DNA of 64,000 bases from an uncultured Clostridia bacterium (lineage in GTDB: Bacteria; Bacillota; Clostridia; Oscillospirales; Ruminococcaceae): NCBI GenBank assembly GCA_946498095.1, contig CAMMMX010000012.1, positions 16,342 through 80,341 of the forward strand. The letters run 5' to 3'. The translations under genes and the position numbers were made by a program. This document shows positions 9,153-16,328 of the stretch, in pieces. The notes beneath the pieces were generated by a model. That model did no database searches, had not been told where the DNA came from, and saw nothing but the letters and a program-made list of their open reading frames with translations. Each line of letters starts with the position of its first letter. Position 1 is the first letter of the stretch.

Positions 9153-10256
9153 GTGATGATCCAGCGGGAGCCGGTCGGTCTTTATATACACGTTCCTTTC
9201 TGTCGGCGAAAATGTCCATATTGCAGCTTTTATTCTGTTGCAGCAGACGAAACGTATATGGATGCGTACTTGAAAGCAGTTTTGTATGCACTTCAGAAGC
9301 TTCCCTACCGCTACGATACCGTTTATTTTGGTGGAGGGACGCCTGTCCTACTTGGTGCAAAACGGCTGTGCCGTATCTTGGATGCTGTGGACATCTGCAG
9401 CGGAGCGGAGATTTCATTGGAAGCCAATCCCTGCGCAGTAGACGCGTCGTTGCTGCGTGGATTGCGGGTGGCGGGCCTTAACCGTATTTCCTTTGGCGTG
9501 CAAAGCTTTTCTGATCGGGAGTTGTCGGCACTGGGCCGTCTGCATGACGCACAACAGGCTCGCTATTGCGTCCAGGAGGCGCTGCGTTGCGGCATCGGTA
9601 ACGTCTCGATCGATCTGATGCTGGGGACGCCTTGCCAGACGCTGGAAAGCCTGTCAGAAAGTATTCGGACAGCGGTTTCATTAGGGGTTCCCCATCTGTC
9701 CGCTTATATGCTTAAAATTGAACCAGGAACCCCGTATTGGCGCGATCAGGTCCAGAATTCATGTCCGGATGACGACAGCGTCGCTGAGCTGTACCGTTCC
9801 AGCGTTGCCTTGCTGGAAGAGGCAGGGCTCAAACAATATGAGATTTCCAATTTTGCACGGCAAGGTTACGCCTGCCGGCATAACCTGAAGTACTGGAACT
9901 GTGAGGATTATGCAGCGGTCGGTCCAGCGGCGCATTCGTTTCTGGATGGCCATCGGTGCGCTTGTCCTGCTGAGTTGGATACGTTTCTGAGCGATCCCCT
10001 TCACTGCGACCTAGTGGAGGAGGGGACTGTTTCAGACAGGGAACGTGCTTGGGAGTATGCCATGTTGCGCCTGCGTTTATCGGAAGGCTTGCCGTTGTCA
10101 GCGTATGCTGCACGGGGCGGGGATGCGTCTCGCCTGCTGGAACATGCCGAACCGCTGATTGCAGGAGGCTTTGTCCAATATACCGGTGGGAACCTTCGGT
10201 TGACCGTGGATGGTTTTTTGCTGTCTAATGAGGTAACTGTCCGGCTGCTGGATTAA
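9153..10256 (+). CDS. hemW: HemW-type radical SAM protein (coproporphyrinogen III oxidase-like)
   Basis: Radical SAM protein with the HemW signature CRRKCPYCSFYS near residue 18, whose three cysteines bind [4Fe-4S]. HemW proteins bind haem and are thought to deliver it, and differ from true HemN. The SAM-binding stretches FGGGTP and LEANP and the FGVQSF motif follow, with the HemN-C-like domain at the end. Start: GTG at 9153 lies 7 nt after GGTGG and is directly followed by ATG at 9156; an in-frame TTG at 9126 has no ribosome site. The association with lepA is widespread in Bacillota. The gene ends the lepA unit. Confidence 0.92.
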   Translation: MMIQREPVGLYIHVPFCRRKCPYCSFYSVAADETYMDAYLKAVLYALQKLPYRYDTVYFGGGTPVLLGAKRLCRILDAVDICSGAEISLEANPCAVDASLLRGLRVAGLNRISFGVQSFSDRELSALGRLHDAQQARYCVQEALRCGIGNVSIDLMLGTPCQTLESLSESIRTAVSLGVPHLSAYMLKIEPGTPYWRDQVQNSCPDDDSVAELYRSSVALLEEAGLKQYEISNFARQGYACRHNLKYWNCEDYAAVGPAAHSFLDGHRCACPAELDTFLSDPLHCDLVEEGTVSDRERAWEYAMLRLRLSEGLPLSAYAARGGDASRLLEHAEPLIAGGFVQYTGGNLRLTVDGFLLSNEVTVRLLD

Positions 10257-10367
10257 GCTGCTGAAATTATTCTGGCAACGGAACACTACACAATGAACGA
10301 TGTCAGAGAAAGGTAAAATTGCAGAGCTATCCACAGAAGGCGCCGCTTTACTCGGAATTTTTGCTCA

Positions 10368-10496
10368 TTGCTGCGGCAAAACGAAATTCCCACCGACAGA
10401 CCGACATCGATCGTGTTGATCTGTGTCGAAGAGGGAGCACGCGCGGTTCCTATCAGTGTTAAATTGCTGGAGCGCGGTATTTTTATTCCGGCAATT
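10368..10496 (+). pseudogene. Relic resembling the C-terminus of BioF (8-amino-7-oxononanoate synthase)
   Basis: About 43 codons in one frame read like the small domain of BioF/KBL-type alpha-oxoamine synthases: LLRQNEIPTD, then TSIVLICVEEGARAV and LLERGIFIPAI, which normally continues into RPPTVP. Here the match stops abruptly and the frame goes on into unrelated sequence. Upstream the match is also lost within a few codons and the frame meets a stop near 10315. There is no start, no ribosome site and no PLP-lysine domain. I read it as the last scrap of a deleted biotin-synthesis gene; another alpha-oxoamine synthase is possible. The remaining sequence between hemW and the terminator at 10551 shows nothing else. 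Confidence 0.45.
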
Positions 10497-10550
10497 TTGG
10501 AGATCCTGAAGTCGTGGCACTTCATTTTAGTATCGTTGTGTCTTTCAAAA

Positions 10551-10584
10551 ACAGCCGCCCTGATAATCCTACCAGGGCGGTTTT
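10551..10584. terminator. Bidirectional terminator between hemW and the TauE/SafE pair
   Basis: CCGCCCTG (10555-10562) pairs with CAGGGCGG (10573-10580) around a 10-nt loop. TTTT follows on the plus strand and a T5 run on the minus strand, so it can stop both converging units. Confidence 0.85.
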
Positions 10585-10590
10585 GCGATA

Positions 10591-11016
10591 TTATCGGGAT
10601 ATCTTTTTTCTATGGGCCTTTGTTTCGTCTTTGTTTCCGCTATCCTTCTCAGGACGCGCCGGGAAAGAAGCGATTAGTTCCTTGGCACCGATCACCAGCA
10701 CAAAAACGGCGAATGATTTGGACAGAAAATGGGGGCTGACCCAGTTGGCCAACAACGTTCCCAGTACAGTTCCGGCTAGGCCGGTGATAACGCAAGGGAG
10801 GACGTCCTTCCAGCTCACAAGCTTGTTTTTCGTGTGCAGGACCAAGGCAAGCGCTGCAATCGGGATAAAGAACACCAGATTGATCCCTTGTGCCTGTAGT
10901 TGTCCCATACCGGCAAACATCGTTAAATAGATGACAAGGATAAAGCCTCCGCCCAATCCAAGCGACGCTAAAACGCCTGTCAGAAAGGAAACAAGAATGA
11001 CTGCAAACAGGTTCAT
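10591..11016 (-). CDS. TauE/SafE-family transporter, second half-gene
   Basis: A 141-residue membrane protein with about four hydrophobic segments starting MNLFAVILVSFLTGVLASLG and the glycine-rich LGLGGGFILV characteristic of TauE/SafE (DUF81) sulfite or organosulfonate exporters. The family is usually about 250 aa with an internal repeat; this gene supplies only one repeat. The ATG at 11016 overlaps the stop of the gene before it in an ATGA junction, so both halves are made together. A hydrophilic, lysine-rich tail ends the protein. It probably pairs with the upstream half to form one transporter. The substrate is unknown. Confidence 0.8.
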   Translation of the reverse strand: MNLFAVILVSFLTGVLASLGLGGGFILVIYLTMFAGMGQLQAQGINLVFFIPIAALALVLHTKNKLVSWKDVLPCVITGLAGTVLGTLLANWVSPHFLSKSFAVFVLVIGAKELIASFPARPEKDSGNKDETKAHRKKISR

Positions 11017-11369
11017 TTCAGCAGTAACCTCAATCCGGATAGAATAATAACCAGGCCGAAGATGCGTTTCACCCATACGTTCGACAGCTTTTTGAGAAGC
11101 AGGCTGCCTGCGATTGCGCCGGCCAGCCCACCGGGAATGTAAACCCAACTTTGATGCAGGTCTATGGTACCGGTAAACAGATAAATCACTGTGGTAGCGA
11201 GCGTAAAAGGCAGGATGATGGCAATCGATGTCGCGTGTGCCTTTTTGGGTTCCAGACCAGCTTTTTGCAACATCGGTACGGCAATGACGCCGCCGCCGGC
11301 GCCGAACAGTCCGTTCAGAACGCCGCAGAAAAATCCCAGAAACAGCGTATATATCCTTTTCAAATGCAT
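11013..11369 (-). CDS. TauE/SafE-family transporter, first half-gene
   Basis: A 118-residue membrane protein with four predicted segments and the family signature GLFGAGGGVIAVPML near residue 20. It equals one repeat of the eight-helix TauE/SafE fold. The N-terminus MHLKRIYTLFLGFFCG looks complete, and the stop TGA overlaps the ATG of the second half-gene by four bases. Such split pairs are known among Bacillota DUF81 genes. The family exports sulfite, sulfoacetate or related anions; no neighbour here points to a substrate. Confidence 0.8.
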   Translation of the reverse strand: MHLKRIYTLFLGFFCGVLNGLFGAGGGVIAVPMLQKAGLEPKKAHATSIAIILPFTLATTVIYLFTGTIDLHQSWVYIPGGLAGAIAGSLLLKKLSNVWVKRIFGLVIILSGLRLLLK

Positions 11370-11427
11370 CCCACCTTTCCGATCCTTAGTATACGGGGCA
11401 ACAGCGCTATTATACGGGGGCGTCTCC

Positions 11428-11456
11428 TTGTATTACGCAGAAATCTATGCTATAAT
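11428..11456 (+). promoter_or_regulatory. Promoter for the methyltransferase gene at 11496
   Basis: TTGTAT (11428-11433), 17-nt spacer, perfect TATAAT (11451-11456), giving a leader of about 33 nt that contains GGAGG. Confidence 0.7.
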
Positions 11457-11495
11457 TACCATTAGAGGATACAGGGCGGAGAAGGAGGATACAAA

Positions 11496-12272
11496 ATGGG
11501 GATACGTGAAAATTATACCAAATTGAATGCTGAGACCTGGGATAAGTGGGCAGAGGACGGTATTGAGTGGTCCATTCCGATTTCGCATGAAATGTACGAG
11601 GCTGCTTTGAGAGGGGAATGGAAGGTCTTCCTAACCCCTTCCAAACGGATGCCGCGGGAATGGCTTGGACGGATTGAAGGGCTTAAAATCTTAGGGCTTG
11701 CTAGCGGAGGCGGACAACAAATGCCGCTTTTCACAGCTATGGGGGCTGTCTGTACGGTATTTGATAATTCCAAGGTTCAGCTGGAGCGGGAGCACGAAGT
11801 CGCTTTGCGGGAGGGATACCAGATCCGCACCGTAAAAGGGGATATGACTCAGCGTCTTCCGTTTGAAGATGCATGCTTTGATGTTGTTTTTCATCCTATT
11901 TCCAATTGTTACATTGAGGATGTTTTTCATGTCTGGCGGGAATGCTACCGTGTTTTGAAAAAGGGCGGTGTTCTATTGGCGAACTTTGACAACGGTATGA
12001 ATTTCCTTTTTGACGATGATGGGACATTACCGCTTGTTGCTAAAAACAAGCTTCCCTACAACCCGCTCCAACAGGGGGAAGAGGCCTGCCGACAGATGGT
12101 GGAAAAGGGAGAGGGGATTCAGTTTTCCCATTCTTTAGAGGAAAACATCGGCGGACAGCTTGCAGCCGGGTTCCGGTTAACCAATCTTTATGAGGATCGA
12201 GATCGTGAATGGGGAGTCGTTCGCGCATACACACCGCAGTATATTGCAACTAGGGCGGTCAAACCTTTGTAA
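11496..12272 (+). CDS. Class I SAM-dependent methyltransferase
   Basis: Rossmann-fold methyltransferase of the Methyltransf_11 kind. Motif I is LGLASGGGQQMP near residue 67, a variant of the usual GxGxG; the acidic ribose site follows in VFDNSKVQLERE, then FEDACFDVVFHP and LKKGGVLLANFDNG. GAAGGAGG lies 8 nt before the ATG. At 258 aa it has the length of small-molecule methyltransferases of this type common in Clostridia. Methyl acceptor unknown. It starts a short plus-strand cluster with the broken gene at 12306. Confidence 0.85.
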   Translation: MGIRENYTKLNAETWDKWAEDGIEWSIPISHEMYEAALRGEWKVFLTPSKRMPREWLGRIEGLKILGLASGGGQQMPLFTAMGAVCTVFDNSKVQLEREHEVALREGYQIRTVKGDMTQRLPFEDACFDVVFHPISNCYIEDVFHVWRECYRVLKKGGVLLANFDNGMNFLFDDDGTLPLVAKNKLPYNPLQQGEEACRQMVEKGEGIQFSHSLEENIGGQLAAGFRLTNLYEDRDREWGVVRAYTPQYIATRAVKPL

Positions 12273-12305
12273 TTCAGGCTTGGGTGTCTCAGTATTCGTA
12301 AAAGG

Positions 12306-13248
12306 ATGGGATGTGAGGCGTCACAAATGATGGCAACCTATCAAAAAGCACAGAACTTTATCTATAGGAACGCTCGGCCCCTTGATTTGGCAAGGTGGCA
12401 GTATCATTTTGAAAACGGGAGTAAGGAAGGGGTTTTAACGGCGTTATCCTATTATCAAAACAGGGACGGTGGTTTCGGCTATGCGCTGGAAGCAGATGCA
12501 TGGAATCCGAATTCCTCCCCCATACAGACTTGGGCTGCAACGGAAATCCTTCGTGAAATCGCATTTCAGGATCAAGAACATCCGATCATACAAGGGATAT
12601 TGAAGTATCTGAACAGTGGGAAGGACTTTAACGGGGAATTCTGGTATACCGTAGTCAGAAGCAATCAGGACTATCCGCATGCTCCGTGGTGGCATAGCGA
12701 CAGGCGACAGTACCTTTCATGATGACTATAACCCTACAGCATGTCTGGCGGGGTTTATAGTACGTTTTGCAGATAAGGGCAGCCAGTTGTTTCAGCTCGG
12801 TTCCCTTATTGCCAGAGATGCTGTTGTACAGCTTCTCAAGGCTGAAAGTATCCATGACATGCATACGACGCTCTGTTACATCCGGCTGATGCAGTATTTG
12901 GAAGAAGCCGATGCAACAAGTTTGGTGGATTACCCGGCGTTCAAGCGTAAGCTGATGGATGTGGTAAGGCAGTTGATCACACAGGACACTTCCATATGGG
13001 AGGAAAGCTACATCTGTCGGCCTTCGCAATTTTTCCAAACGAATGATAGTATTTTTTATGATGACAATCGAATGCTTGCAGACTATGAATGTAGCTTTAT
13101 CATCAAAACGCAGCGGAACGACGGGTCATGGGAGATTCCGTGGTGTTGGTCGGACTATCCTGAGCAATGGGCAATCAGTAAGAATTGGTGGAAGTCGAAC
13201 GGCATTATCCAGAACCTGCTGTATCTTCGCGGTTTAGGAAAACTGTAA
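12306..13248 (+). pseudogene. Terpenoid-cyclase/prenyltransferase-repeat-like protein, frameshifted
   Basis: Two adjacent frames together give one protein of about 310 aa. The first (12306-12722) contains [22 protein letters not shown], a QxxDGGF-type motif of the (alpha/alpha)6 terpenoid-cyclase fold, and reaches PHAPWWHSD before running into a stop. The second frame continues with [15 protein letters not shown] and ends with NDGSWEIPWCW and LLYLRGLGKL. The shift corresponds to one extra base near 12695-12708. The start may be ATG at 12327, which has GAGG suitably upstream. Function unknown: the fold is shared with cyclases but no catalytic DxDD motif is seen. A sequencing error is possible; no slippery site was noticed that would suggest programmed shifting. 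Confidence 0.7.
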
Positions 13249-13422
13249 TTGTAGTTCCTCAAAAGCCTGATTGGATTCCTTTACAAGAAAAACGTATTCT
13301 CATATTTTTGTCCTTGTTCATGGCAAAAGCTACTCTCAAGTACTCAAAAGTATTGTGATTGAACAGTACAGACCAATGTTTACCTACAATCTAAGCATGT
13401 TGCGCACCTTCTTTCATGCAAT

Positions 13423-13863
13423 TTACAAAACCAATTCCATCACTAAAAAATGATTGTCCCATTGCGATTTTTTTCTTTCAATAAATCCGCATTGCGTATA
13501 TATTTTTCTTGCGAATTCATTGCTGTGATGCACTTGGATCTGGACTACATTTGATCTCCTCTCGCGTCTAAATTTATCGATAATCGCTTCTACTGCTAAC
13601 TTACCATAACCGCGCTTCTGAAAGTCGTCTGCAATAAATAAATTTGTGAATGAATATGGATGAGTTTCTGTAGGAAACACTCTGACTATGACCAATCCAA
13701 CAATCGTTTCATTCGAACGAATTGCATAAGCGAGAGAATCATCGCGATAAAGATATGCTTCTGCCAAAACACTTTCAGCATTTCCTACAAAACGACAGTT
13801 TTCCCGTTTCAAAGAAATACATTCATTAAAATTTGTTGCATTTACTTCTTGCAAATTAACCAT
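13423..13863 (-). CDS. GNAT-family N-acetyltransferase
   Basis: 146-residue acetyl-CoA-dependent acetyltransferase. Motif A is visible as FQKRGYGKLAVEAI (Q/RxxGxG/A pyrophosphate loop) after the beta-4 strand SFTNLFIADD, and the C-terminal RKIYTQCGFIERK is the typical beta-bulge/helix end of the fold. The gene is AT-richer than its neighbours and lies alone on the minus strand in a region of gene debris, so it may be acquired. Substrate unknown. The sequence from 13249 to 13422 shows no gene. Confidence 0.85.
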   Translation of the reverse strand: MVNLQEVNATNFNECISLKRENCRFVGNAESVLAEAYLYRDDSLAYAIRSNETIVGLVIVRVFPTETHPYSFTNLFIADDFQKRGYGKLAVEAIIDKFRRERRSNVVQIQVHHSNEFARKIYTQCGFIERKKSQWDNHFLVMELVL

Positions 13864-14590
13864 TTTACTTTTTTCCCTCCAATTGATTCTATTTAAATCT
13901 CTTTATTTGGTTAAAGATAACGTTTCATAAAGGAAAAAGTATCAACATGAACCACATCCATAGATAGCCGGTGTGTGCATAGTTTTGGTAGCACTTCTCC
14001 CGTGAGTTTTACAATCCATATTCCGGATTCCATGACGTCTTCCTTGATAAAGAACGCCATCGTTTCTTTTTCATTCTACCAATCCTGCAAGCATTCATCC
14101 TCCAGTGGTACTCTGTCCTCAGTGACTTCAATGTGTTCATATTCTGAAAGAGAAAATGGTCAGAAACAAATGATGCTATCATGTAAATCCCGGCTTCTCT
14201 TGGTGATTTTTCATATGGAACTCATGAAGCTATTTTACACAATAACATAAATTGATAAAAGTTTCAATGAATTTTGGCGCAAGTTTTTGATTTCTGAAAG
14301 ACACCATTGAGATCTGCCCCGGAAGGTTAGATATCAAAAGAAATAGGAAGATCGATCTATGAGACGCTTCCTCCACAGGAATTTTGTAAAGAGTCACATA
14401 TCTGGAGGCATTAAGCGACAACGAAAAGCTTCCTTTTTTACGTGATAAAATCAAAAAAGATTATGGAAGCCTCAAGACCTACGAATTTCTAAATGCCATG
14501 CGGACCCGCTCAAAAGCTGAAATCTGCCCTTGATACAGCAAAATCTTGTGTTTGAGCGACGTCCCTAACGCCCCAGTGGAAATAGAATGG
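13864..14590. other. Gene-poor stretch with degraded coding debris
   Basis: No intact gene is visible. On the plus strand around 14340-14535, two adjoining frames read ETLPPQEFCKESH and then YLEALSDNEKLPFLRDKIK and KDYGSLKTYEFLNAMRT, which look like real protein sequence broken by a frameshift and ended by stops. On the minus strand around 13975-14170, a frame with a single stop reads YEHIEVTEDRVPLEDECL and, after the stop, MAFFIKEDVMESGIW. I recognise neither. The stretch is best read as remains of at least two decayed genes. Confidence 0.4.
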
Positions 14591-14619
14591 TTGACGTTTC
14601 AGCATATTTCTGTTATTAT
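14591..14619 (+). promoter_or_regulatory. Promoter for bioY
   Basis: TTGACG (14591-14596), 17-nt spacer, TATTAT (14614-14619). I looked for a BirA-type GTTAAC-N15-GTTAAC operator around it and did not see a convincing one. Confidence 0.7.
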
Positions 14620-14657
14620 TTTATGGAAGCAAATTTTCAGAACAGGTGGTACACACT

Positions 14658-15218
14658 ATGGAATCTCATGTAAAAGGCGCCGTTCCGAAGAAAACTCTTG
14701 ATATTGTCTATATTGGTGTTTTCGCAGCCATTATTGCAGTCTGTTCCTGGATTTCTATCCCAGCAACTATTCCATTTACGCTGCAAACAATGGGAGTTTT
14801 TACTGCGGTGGGCCTTTTGGGTGGCAAAAGAGGAACTTTGTCAGTTTTGATTTATATTCTTCTTGGGGCTATCGGAATGCCTGTATTTGCGGGATTTTCA
14901 GGCGGAGTCGGTATTATTCTGGGAACAACCGGGGGCTATATCGTAGGTTTTTTATTTTCCGCTTTGCTTATGTGGGGAATGGAAAAAGCATTTGGTAGAG
15001 GTAAAATTACGCTGATTATTTCTATGGTAGTAGGGCTTTTGGTATGCTATGCCTTCGGGACAGTGTGGTATATGATTGTATACACGCATAATTCGGGAGC
15101 CATTGGATTGTCTGCTGTTTTGGGAGGGTGTGTCATTCCATTTATTATACCGGATTTCATAAAGATTGCGGTTGCTTTTCTTTTGACAAACAGACTGAAG
15201 AAGGTGTTGTCATGGTAA
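14658..15218 (+). CDS. bioY: Biotin transporter BioY (ECF S component)
   Basis: Integral membrane substrate-binding component for biotin, 186 aa with about six hydrophobic segments. The diagnostic BioY stretches are present: IPATIPFTLQTMGVF near residue 40, GGKRGTLSVLIYILLGAIG and GGVGIILGTTGGYIVGF, followed by VLGGCVIPFIIPD near the end. The start is ATG at 14658 with AGGTGG 7 nt upstream; a GTG at 14646 is less likely. BioY can work alone or with the shared EcfAT module, which is not in this window. Its stop overlaps the DUF1284 gene. The possible bioF relic at 10368 suggests the cell now relies on biotin uptake. Confidence 0.95.
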   Translation: MESHVKGAVPKKTLDIVYIGVFAAIIAVCSWISIPATIPFTLQTMGVFTAVGLLGGKRGTLSVLIYILLGAIGMPVFAGFSGGVGIILGTTGGYIVGFLFSALLMWGMEKAFGRGKITLIISMVVGLLVCYAFGTVWYMIVYTHNSGAIGLSAVLGGCVIPFIIPDFIKIAVAFLLTNRLKKVLSW

Positions 15219-15610
15219 AGGAACGGATCGAATTAAGGGCGCATCACGGGATGTGTTTGACCTTTTTTGAAGGAAAAGGTTATAGTAAAGGTTTTACCGA
15301 ACATATGCAAAGTATTTATGATACAATGAAGGATAATCCCGAGCTGAAAGTTGTAATAAAAGAAGATATTATTTGTCAAAAATGTCCCAATTTACATAAA
15401 GGCTACTGCAAAACGAAGGAGTTAGTCCAAGGATATGATCGGCGGGTGTTGTCCCATTGTGGGTTAAAAGAAAATGTAGAAATCTCTTGGGAGAAATTTT
15501 CAAATCTTGTCATAGAAAACATTATTGTGTCAGGCAAAAGAAAAAGCATATGCGGAAATTGCCAGTGGACAAAAATTTGTGAGTCGAAAGAACGAATATT
15601 TTTGAAATAA
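15212..15610 (+). CDS. DUF1284 family protein
   Basis: 132-residue cytoplasmic protein of unknown function. The family opening ELRAHHGMCLTFFEGKGYS is clear near residue 6. Cysteine pairs CQKCPNLHKGYC in the middle and CGNCQWTKIC near the end suggest a metal or Fe-S site (four or more cysteines in two CxxC arrangements), which is inference. The ATG at 15212 lies inside the last codons of bioY, so the two are translationally coupled. No activity is established to my knowledge; the coupling here hints at a role linked to biotin or cofactor supply. Confidence 0.8.
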   Translation: MVKERIELRAHHGMCLTFFEGKGYSKGFTEHMQSIYDTMKDNPELKVVIKEDIICQKCPNLHKGYCKTKELVQGYDRRVLSHCGLKENVEISWEKFSNLVIENIIVSGKRKSICGNCQWTKICESKERIFLK

Positions 15611-15660
15611 CCCTATGTATAATAGAATCAAGCAAAGCATGGTACACTTGTTCAACGAAA

Positions 15661-15850
15661 AATCAATATTCCCCCGGCTTCACCGGGGGGGTTATTTCGT
15701 GTGCGGGCGAAGTCCGATGTGGATAGCAACACGTGTCACGTAAGTGCGATTTGGTTTTTCGTTTGCAGTTGTCAGACCGCCAACTTATTCTACGACAATA
15801 GGGGTTCTTTTCTACCCCCGCGACATGAGTCTTCTTTTGAATCACTTGCC
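15661..15850. other. Structured non-coding stretch, possible IS200/IS605-type end
   Basis: A strong hairpin, CCCCCGG (15671-15677) and CCGGGGGG (15683-15690), is followed by small palindromes such as ACGTGTCACGT (15731-15741). On the minus strand this reads as a GC hairpin close to an AT stretch, like the right ends of IS200/IS605 elements, but no tnpA or tnpB frame could be recognised. It may also serve as terminator for the bioY unit, although the T-tract (GTTATTTCG) is poor. Confidence 0.25.
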
Positions 15851-16081
15851 CAGCGAGTGTTTTTCTTTATTTATACTTAAAATAAGCGAGCAGAACGGGG
15901 GATTGTTATGAGCAATGTGATGAAAATGGTTGATGAAACATACTTGCACAGGATGTGGTAGAAGTATTGTAATTCTGCCCCTTTTCAGACGAATTTGAAG
16001 AAGATGAATAGAATAGGGCGGTTTTTATATTGTGGAGTAAATTCTACAATGTTACAGGTTTTAATTGTATATCAAACGAAA
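15851..16081 (+). other. Intergenic stretch with a possible zinc-ribbon gene relic
   Basis: No intact gene. Around 15940-16011, short pieces in different frames read KHTCTGCGRSIVI and then FCPFSDEFEEDE followed by a stop. This is reminiscent of a small CxxC zinc-ribbon protein with an acidic tail that has lost its frame. The match is short and could be chance. Confidence 0.2.
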
Positions 16082-16122
16082 CAAAAAAACACAACATGAG
16101 AGTTTAACTCTACCATGCTGTG
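16082..16122 (-). terminator. Terminator of tRNA-Ala
   Basis: On the minus strand, CACAGCATG and CATGTTGTG flank an inner TAGAG-TTAA-ACTCT stem, then seven T residues follow. It sits directly after the tRNA CCA end. Confidence 0.85.
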
Positions 16123-16129
16123 CTTTTTC

Positions 16130-16205
16130 TGGTGGAGACGAAGAGGATCGAACTCTCGACCTTACGGATGCGAACCGTACGCTCTCCCAGCTGAGCTACG
16201 CCCCC
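16130..16205 (-). tRNA. tRNA-Ala (anticodon CGC)
   Basis: Complete 76-nt cloverleaf on the minus strand. The acceptor GGGGGCG pairs with CGTCTCC, including the G3-U70 pair that marks alanine tRNAs. The D arm is GCTC-AGCTGGGA-GAGC; the anticodon stem TACGG/CCGTA encloses loop TTCGCAT, so the anticodon is CGC (reads GCG). The T arm is GAGAG-TTCGATC-CTCTT. Discriminator A and CCA are encoded. It has its own promoter and terminator. Confidence 0.96.
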
Positions 16206-16246
16206 ACAATGTAAAATATTTTATCTGCTTTTGAACTTGCTTATAT

Positions 16247-16275
16247 ATTATAGCATGCTTTTCAAGAGAATGCAA
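16247..16275 (-). promoter_or_regulatory. Promoter of tRNA-Ala
   Basis: Minus strand TTGCAT (16275-16270), 17-nt spacer, TATAAT (16252-16247), about 42 bp before the mature 5' end. Confidence 0.75.
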
Positions 16276-16283
16276 GTACTTTT

Positions 16284-16320
16284 TTCAAAAAAATTGAGTC
16301 TGGGGTTTTATCCCAGACTC
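16284..16320 (-). terminator. Terminator of the MacB/FtsX-type ABC exporter
   Basis: GAGTCTGGG/CCCAGACTC perfect 9-bp stem with a 7-nt loop, then AATTTTTTTG on the minus strand, 9 bp after the stop codon. Confidence 0.92.
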
Positions 16321-16328
16321 GTAAAAAC

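Noticed and set aside
12690..12715. Programmed ribosomal frameshift in the cyclase-like gene
   Set aside because: No slippery heptamer or downstream structure was noticed; a one-base insertion is simpler.
13271..13453. Short plus-strand frame after the broken cyclase-like gene
   Set aside because: No ribosome site, no recognisable pattern and overlap with the end of the GNAT gene on the other strand.
14230..14454. 74-codon minus-strand frame
   Set aside because: It lies opposite the protein-like debris on the plus strand and has no ribosome site or family pattern.
14540..14657. BirA operator or riboswitch before bioY
   Set aside because: No GTTAAC-type inverted repeat and no conserved aptamer-like element was seen, only a plain promoter.
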